This document shows, piece after piece, positions 1 to 7,458 of a DNA stretch of 15,147 nucleotides. This DNA comes from Novosphingobium sp. UBA6722 (GTDB lineage Bacteria > Pseudomonadota > Alphaproteobacteria > Sphingomonadales > Sphingomonadaceae). A model generated the notes under the pieces. The model made no database searches. It worked only from the letters and a program-made list of their open reading frames with translations, and was not told the DNA's origin. The DNA is taken from the NCBI GenBank assembly GCA_002454125.1, contig DKII01000012.1, forward strand, positions 491 to 15,637, given 5' to 3'. Every line of letters starts with the position of its first letter. The stretch's first letter is position 1. A program made the position numbers and the translations under genes.

Positions 1-849
1 GGGGTGGCCGAAGAACCAGAACAGGTGCTGGTAGAGCACCGGGTCACCACCGCCGGCCGGATCGAAGAAGGTCGTGCCGAAGTTGCGGTCGGTGATCAGC
101 ATGGTGATCGCCGCGGCAAGAACCGGCAGGGCCAGCAGCAGCAGGAAGGCGGTAACCAGCACCGACCACACGAACAGCGGCATCTTGTGCAGGGTCATGC
201 CCGGCGCGCGCATGTTGAAGATGGTGGTGATGAAGTTGATCGCGCCCATGATCGAGGCGGCACCAGCAAGGTGGAGCGAGAAGATCGCGAAGTCCACCGA
301 CGGGCCGGTCGAGCCATAGGTCGAGAGCGGCGCGTAAGCCGTCCAGCCGATCCCGGCCCCGATCCCCGTGCCACCCGGCACGAAGGCCGAGAGCAGCAGC
401 GAGCAGAAGCCGGCCACGGTCAGCCAGAACGAGATGTTGTTCATCCGCGGGAAGGCCATGTCCGGCGCGCCGATCATGATCGGCACGAACCAGTTGCCGA
501 AGCCGCCGATGATTGCCGGCATGACCATGAAGAACACCATGATCAGGCCGTGGGCGGTGATCAGCACGTTCCACATGTGGAGCGCCTGGTCGAAGCTGGG
601 GTTGGCCTCGCCGAACCAGCGGGCAAAGGTATCGAGGTACTGGATGCCCGGGTGGGCCAGTTCAAGGCGCATCATGCCCGAGAAGGCACCGCCGATGATC
701 CCCGCAAAGATCGCGAAGATCAGGTACAGCGTCCCGATGTCCTTGTGGTTGGTCGACATGAACCAGCGGGCGAAGAAGCCCGGCTTGTGATCATGATCGT
801 GATGGGCCGCATCGTCGTGGGCCTGGAAGTGTTCGGCGGTGGTAGCCAT
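1..849 (-). CDS. ctaD: Cytochrome c oxidase subunit I, aa3-type (5' part, cut by window edge)
   Basis: Catalytic subunit of the haem-copper terminal oxidase in the inner membrane. It reduces O2 to water and pumps protons. The frame stays open for 283 residues from the ATG at 849 to the window edge, about half of the usual 530-560. The N-terminus holds a His/Asp-rich stretch (residues 6-21), then the family-typical FMSTNHKDIGTLYLIF (30-45). TAHGLIMVFF (98-107) carries His100, the expected low-spin haem a ligand. Several transmembrane helices follow, and the frame ends at LFWFFGHP, just before the HPEVY motif that would hold the CuB-ligand His and the cross-linked Tyr. An AAGGG ribosome binding site sits 7 nt before the start. 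It lies 29 nt downstream of ctaC and is surely co-transcribed with it. Nothing looks broken; the missing C-terminus is a window effect. Confidence 0.97.
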   Translation of the reverse strand, partial: MATTAEHFQAHDDAAHHDHDHKPGFFARWFMSTNHKDIGTLYLIFAIFAGIIGGAFSGMMRLELAHPGIQYLDTFARWFGEANPSFDQALHMWNVLITAHGLIMVFFMVMPAIIGGFGNWFVPIMIGAPDMAFPRMNNISFWLTVAGFCSLLLSAFVPGGTGIGAGIGWTAYAPLSTYGSTGPSVDFAIFSLHLAGAASIMGAINFITTIFNMRAPGMTLHKMPLFVWSVLVTAFLLLLALPVLAAAITMLITDRNFGTTFFDPAGGGDPVLYQHLFWFFGHP

Positions 850-878
850 GATGGAACCCTTGTCCTTCTAATTCTGGC

Positions 879-2009
879 TTAGGCGGCCGGGGCCGGCGAA
901 GCAGCCGGAGCGGCGGCAGGCGCTGCAGCAGGAGCAGCGGCGGGGGCGGCAGCCGGCGCAGCAGCAGCCGGGGCTTCAGGCAGACCATCGATCTTGCCGC
1001 CAGCCTGCGTCATGACCCAGGCGTTGTACTTCGGACGCGGCAGGGCTTCGACCACGATCGGCATGTAGCCGTGACGGGCCCCGCACAGTTCCGAGCACTG
1101 ACCGTAGTACACGCCCGGCTCCTTGATGAAGAGCACCTTCTCGTTGATGCGGCCCGGGACAGCGTCAAGCTTCGACCACAGCGACGGCACGGCGAAGGCG
1201 TGGATCACGTCGGCCGCAGTCACCTGCAGGCGGATCGGCTCACCGGCCGGAACGACCATGCGGAAGTCAGCCGCCAGATGGCCCGGCTCACCGCGCTTCT
1301 TGGCTTCTTCTTCCGGCAGCATGTTCGAAATCACTTCGAACCCGCCGTTGTCCGGGTAGGTATAGGTCCAGAACCACTGGTTGCCGGTGGCCTTGATCGT
1401 CACGGCCTTGGCCGGAGCCGGCTTGTACTGCTTGGCGATCAGGGTGACCGAAGGCACGGCGATCGCAACCAGGATCAGGATCGGCAGGCCGGTCCAGATC
1501 ACTTCAAGCAGGGTGTTGTGGCTGGTCTTCGAAGCGACCGGATTGGCGCGCTTGTTGTAGCGGGCGATCACCCACAGCAGCAGGCCCAGCACGAACAGCG
1601 AGATCACGGTGATGATCGGCAGCAGGAAAGCATCGTGCATCCAGCGTGCATATTCACCGGTCGGCGAATACTGGTCCTGCAGGTGGATGCCGCCAGCAAC
1701 CGGCATGCCCTTGCCCGGAGTCGGCGCCATCGGGGTGTAGCCCCCCGGCGCGATCTGGAAGCGCGGATCGTTGGGATCAACTGCCGGAGCAGCGGGCGCG
1801 GCTGCGGCATCGGCCGAAGCGGCCGGCGCGGCCGGGGCCGGGGCAGCGGCAACAGGAGCGGCAGCAGCCGGGGTTGCAGCAGCAGCTTCAGCCTGCGGGG
1901 CGGCAGCCGGGGCAGCCAGCGCAGCTTGCGGCAGCGCGGCAAGGGCCAGGGCGAGACCGATTGCCTTGATCGCATTTCCCGCGGTGCGGGCGGTTCGAAC
2001 CAGTTTCAT
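879..2009 (-). CDS. ctaC: Cytochrome c oxidase subunit II (CuA subunit)
   Basis: Accepts electrons from cytochrome c through the binuclear CuA centre and passes them to subunit I. The protein has 376 residues. A signal peptide (1-32, ending ALA) is followed by an Ala/Pro-rich linker (33-77), two transmembrane helices (about 127-148 and 173-193) and the periplasmic cupredoxin domain. The CuA ligands are all visible: His270, then Cys305, Glu307, Cys309, His313 and Met316 in CSELCGARHGYM. The C-terminus (345-376) is a second low-complexity Ala/Pro tail built of APAA-type units, longer than the family core needs. The start at 2009 fits the signal peptide. It is the first gene of the ctaC-ctaD unit, with a promoter predicted about 90-115 nt upstream. 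Confidence 0.97.
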   Translation of the reverse strand: MKLVRTARTAGNAIKAIGLALALAALPQAALAAPAAAPQAEAAAATPAAAAPVAAAPAPAAPAASADAAAAPAAPAVDPNDPRFQIAPGGYTPMAPTPGKGMPVAGGIHLQDQYSPTGEYARWMHDAFLLPIITVISLFVLGLLLWVIARYNKRANPVASKTSHNTLLEVIWTGLPILILVAIAVPSVTLIAKQYKPAPAKAVTIKATGNQWFWTYTYPDNGGFEVISNMLPEEEAKKRGEPGHLAADFRMVVPAGEPIRLQVTAADVIHAFAVPSLWSKLDAVPGRINEKVLFIKEPGVYYGQCSELCGARHGYMPIVVEALPRPKYNAWVMTQAGGKIDGLPEAPAAAAPAAAPAAAPAAAPAAAPAASPAPAA

Positions 2010-2095
2010 CGTAGCGCTACTTTCGCTTTCTGTTTGCCGGCAAGAGCAGGGCCAAGCCCGTCTCCCGCCCCCATGGGAGTCCAGATTTGCTGGGG

Positions 2096-2124
2096 CCTAT
2101 ACGCGCGCTTGCGGGGCACCTCAA
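2096..2124 (-). promoter_or_regulatory. Predicted sigma70-type promoter for ctaC-ctaD
   Basis: Read on the minus strand, TTGAGG (2124-2119) and TATAGG (2101-2096) are separated by exactly 17 nt, close to the -35/-10 consensus. The site lies 87 nt upstream of the ctaC start and points towards it. This is a sequence match only. The rest of the 2010-2218 gap must also hold the pyrE promoter; TTGAAC at 2144-2149 could be its -35, but I see no convincing -10 at the right distance. Confidence 0.5.
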
Positions 2125-2218
2125 GCGCCTCTAGGGGATATTTTTGAACACGCCCGCGGCCAACACGGCACTTGGGGCAATGCCGTAAGGGCAGCATCGG
2201 ACAAGGATACGATTTCCC

Positions 2219-2800
2219 ATGCAGGATGAAGAGGTTCTGGCAGAATTCCGGGCCAGCAAGGCACTGCTTGAGGGGCACTTCCTGCTCTCCTCCGGCCGCC
2301 ACAGCGCCCATTACCTGCAATGTGCACGGGTTCTGATGGACCCGGCACGGGCCGCGCGCCTCGCAATTGCCCTGGCCCAGCGAATCCCGCGCGAGCTGCG
2401 CAAGGACATCGTGAAGGTCGTCTCACCGGCGATGGGCGGGGTGATCATTGGCCACGAAATGGGCCGCGCGCTGGAGGTCGAGGCAATCTTCGTCGAGCGC
2501 CCGACCGGCACCTTCGAACTGCGCCGCGGCTTCACCATCGAACCCGGCGAAAAGGTGCTGATGGTTGAGGATGTCGTGACCACCGGCCTCTCCAGCCGCG
2601 AAGCGATGGATTGCATCCGCGCCGCTGGGGGCGAGGTGATTGCGGCTGCAGCGCTCGTCGACCGTTCGGCGGGCTCGGTCGATCTGGGCGTGCCGTTCTT
2701 TCCGTTGATTGCCATCAACTTCCCGACCTATGCGCCTGATGAACTCCCCCCCGAACTGGCGGCGACCAAGGCGATCAAGCCCGGCAGCCGGAAGGATTGA
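2219..2800 (+). CDS. pyrE: Orotate phosphoribosyltransferase
   Basis: Transfers the phosphoribosyl group of PRPP to orotate, giving orotidine 5'-monophosphate in de novo pyrimidine synthesis (cytoplasmic). The protein has 193 residues, a normal length. The N-terminus has the family signature FLLSSGRHSAHYLQ (21-34). VVSPAMGGVIIGHEMGRAL (67-85) is the substrate and dimer region. VLMVEDVVTTGLSS (113-126) is the type I PRPP-binding motif with the paired acidic residues. It is the first gene of the long plus-strand run. The upstream Shine-Dalgarno is weak (AAGGA about 11 nt before the ATG). Its stop is followed at once by the next gene's presumed start region, and the AAGGA at 2792-2796 inside its last codons may serve that gene. 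Confidence 0.96.
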   Translation: MQDEEVLAEFRASKALLEGHFLLSSGRHSAHYLQCARVLMDPARAARLAIALAQRIPRELRKDIVKVVSPAMGGVIIGHEMGRALEVEAIFVERPTGTFELRRGFTIEPGEKVLMVEDVVTTGLSSREAMDCIRAAGGEVIAAAALVDRSAGSVDLGVPFFPLIAINFPTYAPDELPPELAATKAIKPGSRKD

Positions 2801-2804
2801 GCGG

Positions 2805-4052
2805 CTGACCTCTCGCCTGGCCTGGCTTGCCCTTGAGGCACTGGCTGTTCCGGTTGGTGCGCAAACCAGTTACGCACCCAGCCCACCAGCGCCGCAGGCT
2901 ACGCCCCGGGTGCTGACGCCAGATCAGCTGGAGCGTCGCGAGAGATCGAAGCGAGGCGCAGAAGGCGTGCTCGCCTTCATGAAGGGCCAACGCGCGCTGA
3001 TGAAGCAGGCTGGCTTCAGCGGTGAAGCCGGAGCGGCGCATTACGTCAATCTGAGAGGCTATCCCGGTTCAGGATCGCCGATGTCGGTCATGGCCGCACA
3101 GGATGCCACCGGTAAGGTGCTCCAGGCCGGCCGTCTGTGGCGTTGGGCGTCGGTAACCAAGCAGGTTACCGCCGTGCTGGTCATGCAGGAAGTTGCGGCC
3201 AAGCGGATCGACCTTGATCAACCAGTCGCGAAGTATCTGCCGGCTTTTCAATCTCCCAATGCCCGCCGAGTCACAGTACGCCAGCTGCTTCGGCACCAAA
3301 GCGGCCTTCCCAATCCGGATGATACCCCGGCCAATGCCGATGGCGTGCCGTCATACTATGCCGCCGATTTCAGCGGCAGCCGCGATCCGTTGACCGGCTA
3401 TTGTGCCGGTGAACCCAAGGCCAAGCCGGGCGGCAACTGGTCCTATAACAACTGCGACTATATTGTCGCGGGCGCCTTACTGGAGGCTGTAACGGGCAAG
3501 ACCTGGCAGGAGCTGGCCAGCACGCGCACCCGCAGGACCTTCGCCAACCGGAACAGCACCAGTCCTTTCACCGCGCCGCTTCTGGGAATAGATAGCGTCA
3601 CCGCTACGCCGACCGCAGTCGAGCCATGGCCCGGGTTTGTGGGCGGCAAGCCCGAAGCCAAGCGGGACATCGCCAGCTATGGCGCGGCCGGCGGGCTTTA
3701 CGGGACCATCGGCGATCTGCTGTGGTTCGATATCTATCTCGCGACCGGGGCTTACCTGCCGCAAGCGGCGATGAAACAGCTTTGGGACGGCAGGCCTGAT
3801 TTGGGCTTCCTCGCGCTTGGCCAGTGGTCATTTTCGGCGAAGCTGAAGGGCTGCCAAGAGCCGATGCGCATTATTGAGCGGCGCGGCTCGATCGGCGGCG
3901 TCCAGGTACGCAATTTTATCCTGCCTGAGCCGGAAATTGCCGTTGCGCTCTTTACAGACCAGGCCGAGTTCGATTTTGGCGAGATCTGGCAAGGCGCGGG
4001 CTTTTCATATGACATGCTCAGCCTCGCAGCCTGCCCACCGGAGAAGCCATGA
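2805..4052 (+). CDS. Serine hydrolase, beta-lactamase/class C-like, secreted; start probably CTG
   Basis: Member of the beta-lactamase-related (class C/esterase/D-aminopeptidase-like) serine hydrolases; the substrate cannot be read from sequence. Counting from CTG 2805 it has 415 residues. A hydrophobic leader (1-19, ending VGA-Q) suggests export. The active-site S-x-x-K is S116-V-T-K119. The Tyr motif is Y214-N-N216. The third motif region is RRGSIGG (359-365), lacking the more usual His or Lys. The frame is open from an ATG at 2709, but that start lies inside pyrE and gives an Arg/Pro-rich non-signal N-terminus. The first downstream ATG would delete the leader. AAGGA at 2792-2796 sits 8 nt before CTG 2805. 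The region around residues 237-262 is Arg/Thr-rich and atypical. The stop overlaps pdxJ by 4 nt (ATGA). The family is sure; the start, and whether the gene is fully functional, are not. Confidence 0.8.
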   Translation: MTSRLAWLALEALAVPVGAQTSYAPSPPAPQATPRVLTPDQLERRERSKRGAEGVLAFMKGQRALMKQAGFSGEAGAAHYVNLRGYPGSGSPMSVMAAQDATGKVLQAGRLWRWASVTKQVTAVLVMQEVAAKRIDLDQPVAKYLPAFQSPNARRVTVRQLLRHQSGLPNPDDTPANADGVPSYYAADFSGSRDPLTGYCAGEPKAKPGGNWSYNNCDYIVAGALLEAVTGKTWQELASTRTRRTFANRNSTSPFTAPLLGIDSVTATPTAVEPWPGFVGGKPEAKRDIASYGAAGGLYGTIGDLLWFDIYLATGAYLPQAAMKQLWDGRPDLGFLALGQWSFSAKLKGCQEPMRIIERRGSIGGVQVRNFILPEPEIAVALFTDQAEFDFGEIWQGAGFSYDMLSLAACPPEKP

Positions 4053-4792
4053 ACGATCGCCTTCGCCCCAACCCGCTTAGACTGGGCGTGAATATCGATC
4101 ACGTTGCTACGATCCGCAACGCGCGCGGCGGGGATCATCCCGATCCGGTGCGTGCGGCGCAGATCGTCGCGGCCTGCGGCGGCGACGGGATCACCGTTCA
4201 CCTGCGCGAAGACCGCCGCCACATCCGCGACGAGGACCTGGCCCGGATCCAGGCCGCGACTGGTCTGCCGCTCAACCTGGAAATGGCCGCGACTGATGAG
4301 ATGCTGGAAATCGCGCTGCGCCACCGCCCGCACGCCGCCTGCATCGTCCCCGAACGGCGCGAGGAACGGACGACCGAGGGCGGGCTCGATGCCGCCGGCC
4401 AGCACAACCGGCTGGTCCCGATCATCAGCCGCCTGCGCGATGCCGGCATTCGCGTCAGCCTGTTCATCGGCCCCGACGAGCGCCAGATCGAGGCCGCCAT
4501 CCAGCTTGGCGCGCCGGTGGTGGAGCTGCACACCGGCGATTATGCCCACGCCGAGGGCGAGGCCCGCGCCGCCGAACTGAAGAAGCTGGCCGACATGGCC
4601 GCGCTGGCCGCCAAGAACGGGATCGAGCCGCACGCCGGCCACGGCCTGACCTATGAGAACGTCCAGCCCGTCGCCGCAATCCCCCAGATCGCCGAACTCA
4701 ACATCGGGCACTACCTGATCGGCGAGGCGATCTTCTGCGGGCTGGAACCGGCTGTGCTACGGATGCGCGAACTGATGGATGCCGCACGGTGA
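4049..4792 (+). CDS. pdxJ: Pyridoxine 5'-phosphate synthase
   Basis: Condenses 1-deoxyxylulose 5-phosphate with 3-amino-2-oxopropyl phosphate to pyridoxine 5'-phosphate, the last ring-forming step of DXP-dependent vitamin B6 synthesis. It is a cytoplasmic TIM-barrel of 247 residues, a normal length. Diagnostic motifs: LGVNIDHVATIRNARGG (12-28), ITVHLREDRRHI with His51, PLNLEMA with Glu78, ELHTGDYA (159-166), and EPHAGHGLTYENV with His198. These match the catalytic His/Glu/His set known in E. coli PdxJ. The start is fixed by the ATGA overlap with the hydrolase gene. Its end overlaps the next gene by 4 nt (GTGA). PdxJ followed closely by AcpS is a common proteobacterial arrangement. Confidence 0.97.
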   Translation: MNDRLRPNPLRLGVNIDHVATIRNARGGDHPDPVRAAQIVAACGGDGITVHLREDRRHIRDEDLARIQAATGLPLNLEMAATDEMLEIALRHRPHAACIVPERREERTTEGGLDAAGQHNRLVPIISRLRDAGIRVSLFIGPDERQIEAAIQLGAPVVELHTGDYAHAEGEARAAELKKLADMAALAAKNGIEPHAGHGLTYENVQPVAAIPQIAELNIGHYLIGEAIFCGLEPAVLRMRELMDAAR

Positions 4793-5049
4793 GCAGGAAC
4801 GGCGATTTCGTCGAACGTCAATGGCGTTATGTGAAGCGCTTTATGCTGCTTGTCCCAGTTTGGATCCTGCTGATTGCTGCATTCAATATTTGGGATGACA
4901 GCAAAGGAGGCCAGCCCCTTCAATGGTATACTGTCGCTTACCCGATAGGTATGATCGCTTTTGCGTCGGTCATTTTCCTTTTCATGCGCCTGATCTTCAA
5001 ATTCGTTCGTCGATACGTCGAACATGAGGATAAGCGACCAAAACGATGA
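4789..5049 (+). CDS. Small two-helix membrane protein, unknown function
   Basis: An 86-residue protein that I do not recognise. It starts with GTG inside the pdxJ stop (GTGA overlap), and its TGA overlaps the acpS ATG (ATGATC junction), so it is translationally coupled on both sides and is very likely a real gene. A basic/aromatic N-terminus (RQWRYVKRF) leads into a first membrane helix (about 18-35), a short polar loop (DDSKGGQP) and a second helix (about 49-70), then a strongly charged tail (RRYVEHEDKRPKR). By the positive-inside rule both ends would face the cytoplasm. The DNA is clearly more A/T-rich than pdxJ and acpS on either side, suggesting a later arrival or relaxed codon use. No catalytic motif is visible. 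Confidence 0.8.
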   Translation: MSRNGDFVERQWRYVKRFMLLVPVWILLIAAFNIWDDSKGGQPLQWYTVAYPIGMIAFASVIFLFMRLIFKFVRRYVEHEDKRPKR

Positions 5050-5447
5050 TCATCGCCATCGGCTCTGACCTCTGCAACATCGAGCGGATCCAGAATTCGC
5101 TCAATCGCTTTGGCGAGAAGTTCGAGCGGCGGGTGTTTACCGCTATCGAGCAGGCCAAGGGCAATTCGCGCCCCTTCACCAAGGCCGGCACCCTGGCCAA
5201 ACGCTTTGCCGCCAAGGAGGCCTTTTCCAAGGCGGTCGGCACCGGGTTCAAGCGCGGGGTGTTCATGAAGGACATCGGCGTGGTCAATGCCCGCTCCGGC
5301 GCGCCGACCCTGGCGCTGACCGGCGGAGCGGCGGCACGACTTGCCGAGATCACGCCGCCCGGCCATGAAGCCGTGGTGCATCTGACGCTTACTGACGACC
5401 ATCCCTGGGCCCAGGCCTTTGTAATTATCGAGGCCCGCCCCAAATGA
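5046..5447 (+). CDS. acpS: Holo-[acyl-carrier-protein] synthase
   Basis: Transfers 4'-phosphopantetheine from CoA to a serine of apo-ACP, activating fatty acid synthesis. The protein has 133 residues, typical of the trimeric AcpS family. IIAIGSDLCNIERI holds Asp8, and KRFAAKEAFSKAVGTGF (52-68) holds Glu58; these are the conserved Mg2+/CoA-binding acids of the family. The C-terminus (VVHLTLTDDHPWAQAFVII) is also typical. The start is set by the overlap with the preceding small gene, and its stop overlaps lepB by 4 nt (ATGA). Confidence 0.97.
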   Translation: MIIAIGSDLCNIERIQNSLNRFGEKFERRVFTAIEQAKGNSRPFTKAGTLAKRFAAKEAFSKAVGTGFKRGVFMKDIGVVNARSGAPTLALTGGAAARLAEITPPGHEAVVHLTLTDDHPWAQAFVIIEARPK

Positions 5448-6328
5448 CGGTACCCATGACTGACGCTAACTCTCCCGTTCCCGAGGACGCCGCCAAGGCT
5501 GACAAGGTCAATTGGCTGGCCGAGGTAAAGAGCCTTTCGCTGATGCTGTTGGCCGTGCTGGCCTTCCACAGCTTCGTGGCCAAGCCCTTTTACATCCCCT
5601 CGATCTCGATGATGCCCAACCTGCTGGTGGGTGACCGGCTGGTCGTCTCGAAGTTTCCCTATGGCTTCAACTGGTCCTCGGTCAGCTTCCACCTGGTGCC
5701 GCGCGGCCAGTGGCGGGTGCTGGGCGGCACGCCGGACTATGGCGATATCGTCATCGTGGTCCCCGCCAACCGCGAGGAAGACCTGATCAAGCGCGTGGTT
5801 GCCCGCCCGGGTGACCGGATCGCGGTTAAGGACGGGATCATCATTCTGAACGGCAAGCCGGTGCCGCGCGCGATCGAGCCGTCGGTGCAGTTGCCGGAAG
5901 ACCCGGAACTGACCTGCGATGGCGGTTCCTGCTACACCTATTTCCAGAACTACCGTGTCCGCCTGCCCTCGGGCCGGGTGGTCTATGAAATCCCGGCCTT
6001 CCGCGAAACGCTGCCCAACGGTGCGAGCTACATCGTGATCGATCACATGCAGCAGAGCCTCGACAACATGGACGAGATCACCGTGCCGGAAGGCCACGTC
6101 TTCCTGATGGGTGACAACCGCGACCATTCGGCCGACAGCCGCGCTGCGCTGTGGGAGAACGGCCTGGGCGGACCGGTGCCGCTCTATGATGTTGGCGGCC
6201 GGGCCGAATTCACCACCTTCAGCCTCAACGGCAGCGAGACCTGGAACCCGCTGAGCTGGTGGGGGGCCTTGCGCGGTGACCGCGCCTGGCGCAGCCTGCG
6301 CCCGGTCCACGTGCCGCAAGGCAAGTAA
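5444..6328 (+). CDS. lepB: Signal peptidase I
   Basis: Membrane-bound serine protease (family S26) that removes signal peptides from exported proteins on the periplasmic face. It has 294 residues. One membrane anchor (about 31-46) is followed by YIPSISMMPNLLVGDRL (50-66), with Ser55 as expected nucleophile. DLIKRVVARPGD (113-124) has Lys116 as the general base. GDNRDHSADSR (223-233) is the conserved C-terminal box. An internal pair of cysteines (159 and 163) could form a disulfide. The ATG at 5444 overlaps acpS; a second in-frame ATG at 5456 would shorten the protein by only four residues. In many proteobacteria lepB is followed by rnc and era; here neither is in the window. Confidence 0.96.
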   Translation: MTVPMTDANSPVPEDAAKADKVNWLAEVKSLSLMLLAVLAFHSFVAKPFYIPSISMMPNLLVGDRLVVSKFPYGFNWSSVSFHLVPRGQWRVLGGTPDYGDIVIVVPANREEDLIKRVVARPGDRIAVKDGIIILNGKPVPRAIEPSVQLPEDPELTCDGGSCYTYFQNYRVRLPSGRVVYEIPAFRETLPNGASYIVIDHMQQSLDNMDEITVPEGHVFLMGDNRDHSADSRAALWENGLGGPVPLYDVGGRAEFTTFSLNGSETWNPLSWWGALRGDRAWRSLRPVHVPQGK

Positions 6329-6342
6329 GGCGGAGCCCCGCG

Positions 6343-7455
6343 ATGATAGAAGCTGCCAGCGAAACCCCTGCCAAGGCACGCCGCGCCCGCAAGGCAGCGC
6401 CAAAAGGCCCGGCGGCGGTCGGTCCAACCGATATCTCGGACCCGCTGCTGCGGCATGAGGCCAAGCGCGCCTTCGTCTGGATTGGCATGGTCGGGCTGGT
6501 CGCGCTGACGGTTGTGCTGGCCCAGCCCTTGCTGGTGATCTTTGGGGGGATGGTCTTTGCCGCGATGATCGATGGCGGCGCGCGGCTGCTTGGCCGGGTG
6601 CTGCCGATCCCCCGCGGTATTCGCGTCACCCTGGTGCTGCTCGGCACCGTTGCCTTCCTGACCTGGACCGCGATGTTCGCGGGCAGTCAGATCGCCGCCC
6701 AGGCCTCTGAACTGCCAGCGATTGTCCAGGCCCAGGCGCTCAAGGCCGCAGCATGGCTGGAAAGTCATGGCTTCCGGATCAACATGGGCAATGTCCAGGG
6801 GCTGATCGAACAGGCGATTGGCGGCGTGCGCCAGGTTACCTCGGCGGTCGGCGGCGTGATCGGCGGGTTGACCACGGCGTTCCTGATCGTGGTGCTGGGG
6901 ATCTACTTCGCCGCCGAACCGCAGCTCTATCGCCGCGGCTTTTCGTGGATGCTCCCGCGCGAGGAGCGCGATTCGTTCGACGTTACCGCGGCCCAGATGG
7001 GCCGAACGCTGCGGATGCTGATGTTCGGCCGTCTGGTCGGCATGGCTGTCGAAGGTGTCGGCACGTGGATCATGCTGGCGCTTTATGGTGTCCCCATGGC
7101 CGGCCTGCTTGGCCTGCTGACCGGGCTGCTGGCCTTCCTCCCCAATATCGGCGCGCCGATTTCCGGCCTGCTGATGGTGCTGGTCGGCTTCTCGGGCGGC
7201 TGGGAAATGGGGCTCTACTGCGTGTTCGTCTATGTCGTGGTCCAGACGGTGGACGGCAACATCATTGTGCCGATGATCGCCAAGAAGACCGCCGACCTGG
7301 CCCCGGCGCTGGTCCTGGGGGCCCAGCTGATCATGGGCGCCCTGTTCGGGATCATCGGCCTGCTGCTGGCCGATCCGCTGGTAGCGATGCTGAAGGTCGC
7401 GCTGGAGCGGCAGTCACAGCGCAACGAGCATCACGAAGCAGAGGCCAAGGGATAG
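6343..7455 (+). CDS. AI-2E/PerM-family membrane transporter
   Basis: Polytopic inner-membrane protein of the AI-2E family transporters (UPF0118, PerM/TqsA-like). The substrate cannot be assigned: the family includes autoinducer-2 exporters and Na+/H+ antiporters. It has 370 residues. A basic, Ala-rich cytoplasmic N-terminus (about 1-40) is followed by paired helices (about 44-75), a helix at 95-117, a long soluble segment (118-170) and a C-terminal bundle. Family motifs are FLPNIGAPISG (265-275) and the run VDGNIIVPMIAKKTADLAP (303-321) with GIIGLLLADPLVAM (336-349). The lepB stop is 14 nt upstream and the next gene starts 3 nt after its stop, so it sits within the operon. Confidence 0.9.
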   Translation: MIEAASETPAKARRARKAAPKGPAAVGPTDISDPLLRHEAKRAFVWIGMVGLVALTVVLAQPLLVIFGGMVFAAMIDGGARLLGRVLPIPRGIRVTLVLLGTVAFLTWTAMFAGSQIAAQASELPAIVQAQALKAAAWLESHGFRINMGNVQGLIEQAIGGVRQVTSAVGGVIGGLTTAFLIVVLGIYFAAEPQLYRRGFSWMLPREERDSFDVTAAQMGRTLRMLMFGRLVGMAVEGVGTWIMLALYGVPMAGLLGLLTGLLAFLPNIGAPISGLLMVLVGFSGGWEMGLYCVFVYVVVQTVDGNIIVPMIAKKTADLAPALVLGAQLIMGALFGIIGLLLADPLVAMLKVALERQSQRNEHHEAEAKG

Positions 7456-7458
7456 CCG

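Noticed and set aside
4..882. A 292-codon open frame on the plus strand across ctaD
   Set aside because: Its translation is a charged, Arg/His-rich product without any domain, and the opposite strand encodes unmistakable CtaD. High-GC DNA keeps antisense frames open.
2709..2804. ATG 2709 as the start of the serine hydrolase
   Set aside because: It would put 92 nt inside pyrE and give an Arg/Pro/Ser-rich N-terminus in front of the leader. The translation there looks like an out-of-frame reading of pyrE.
3752..4711. A 319-codon minus-strand frame across pdxJ
   Set aside because: It is antisense to pdxJ, whose motifs are complete, and is a GC-driven shadow.
4997..6427. A 476-codon open frame on the minus strand
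   Set aside because: It lies antisense to acpS and lepB, both with full catalytic motifs. The product is compositionally odd and has no recognisable motif.
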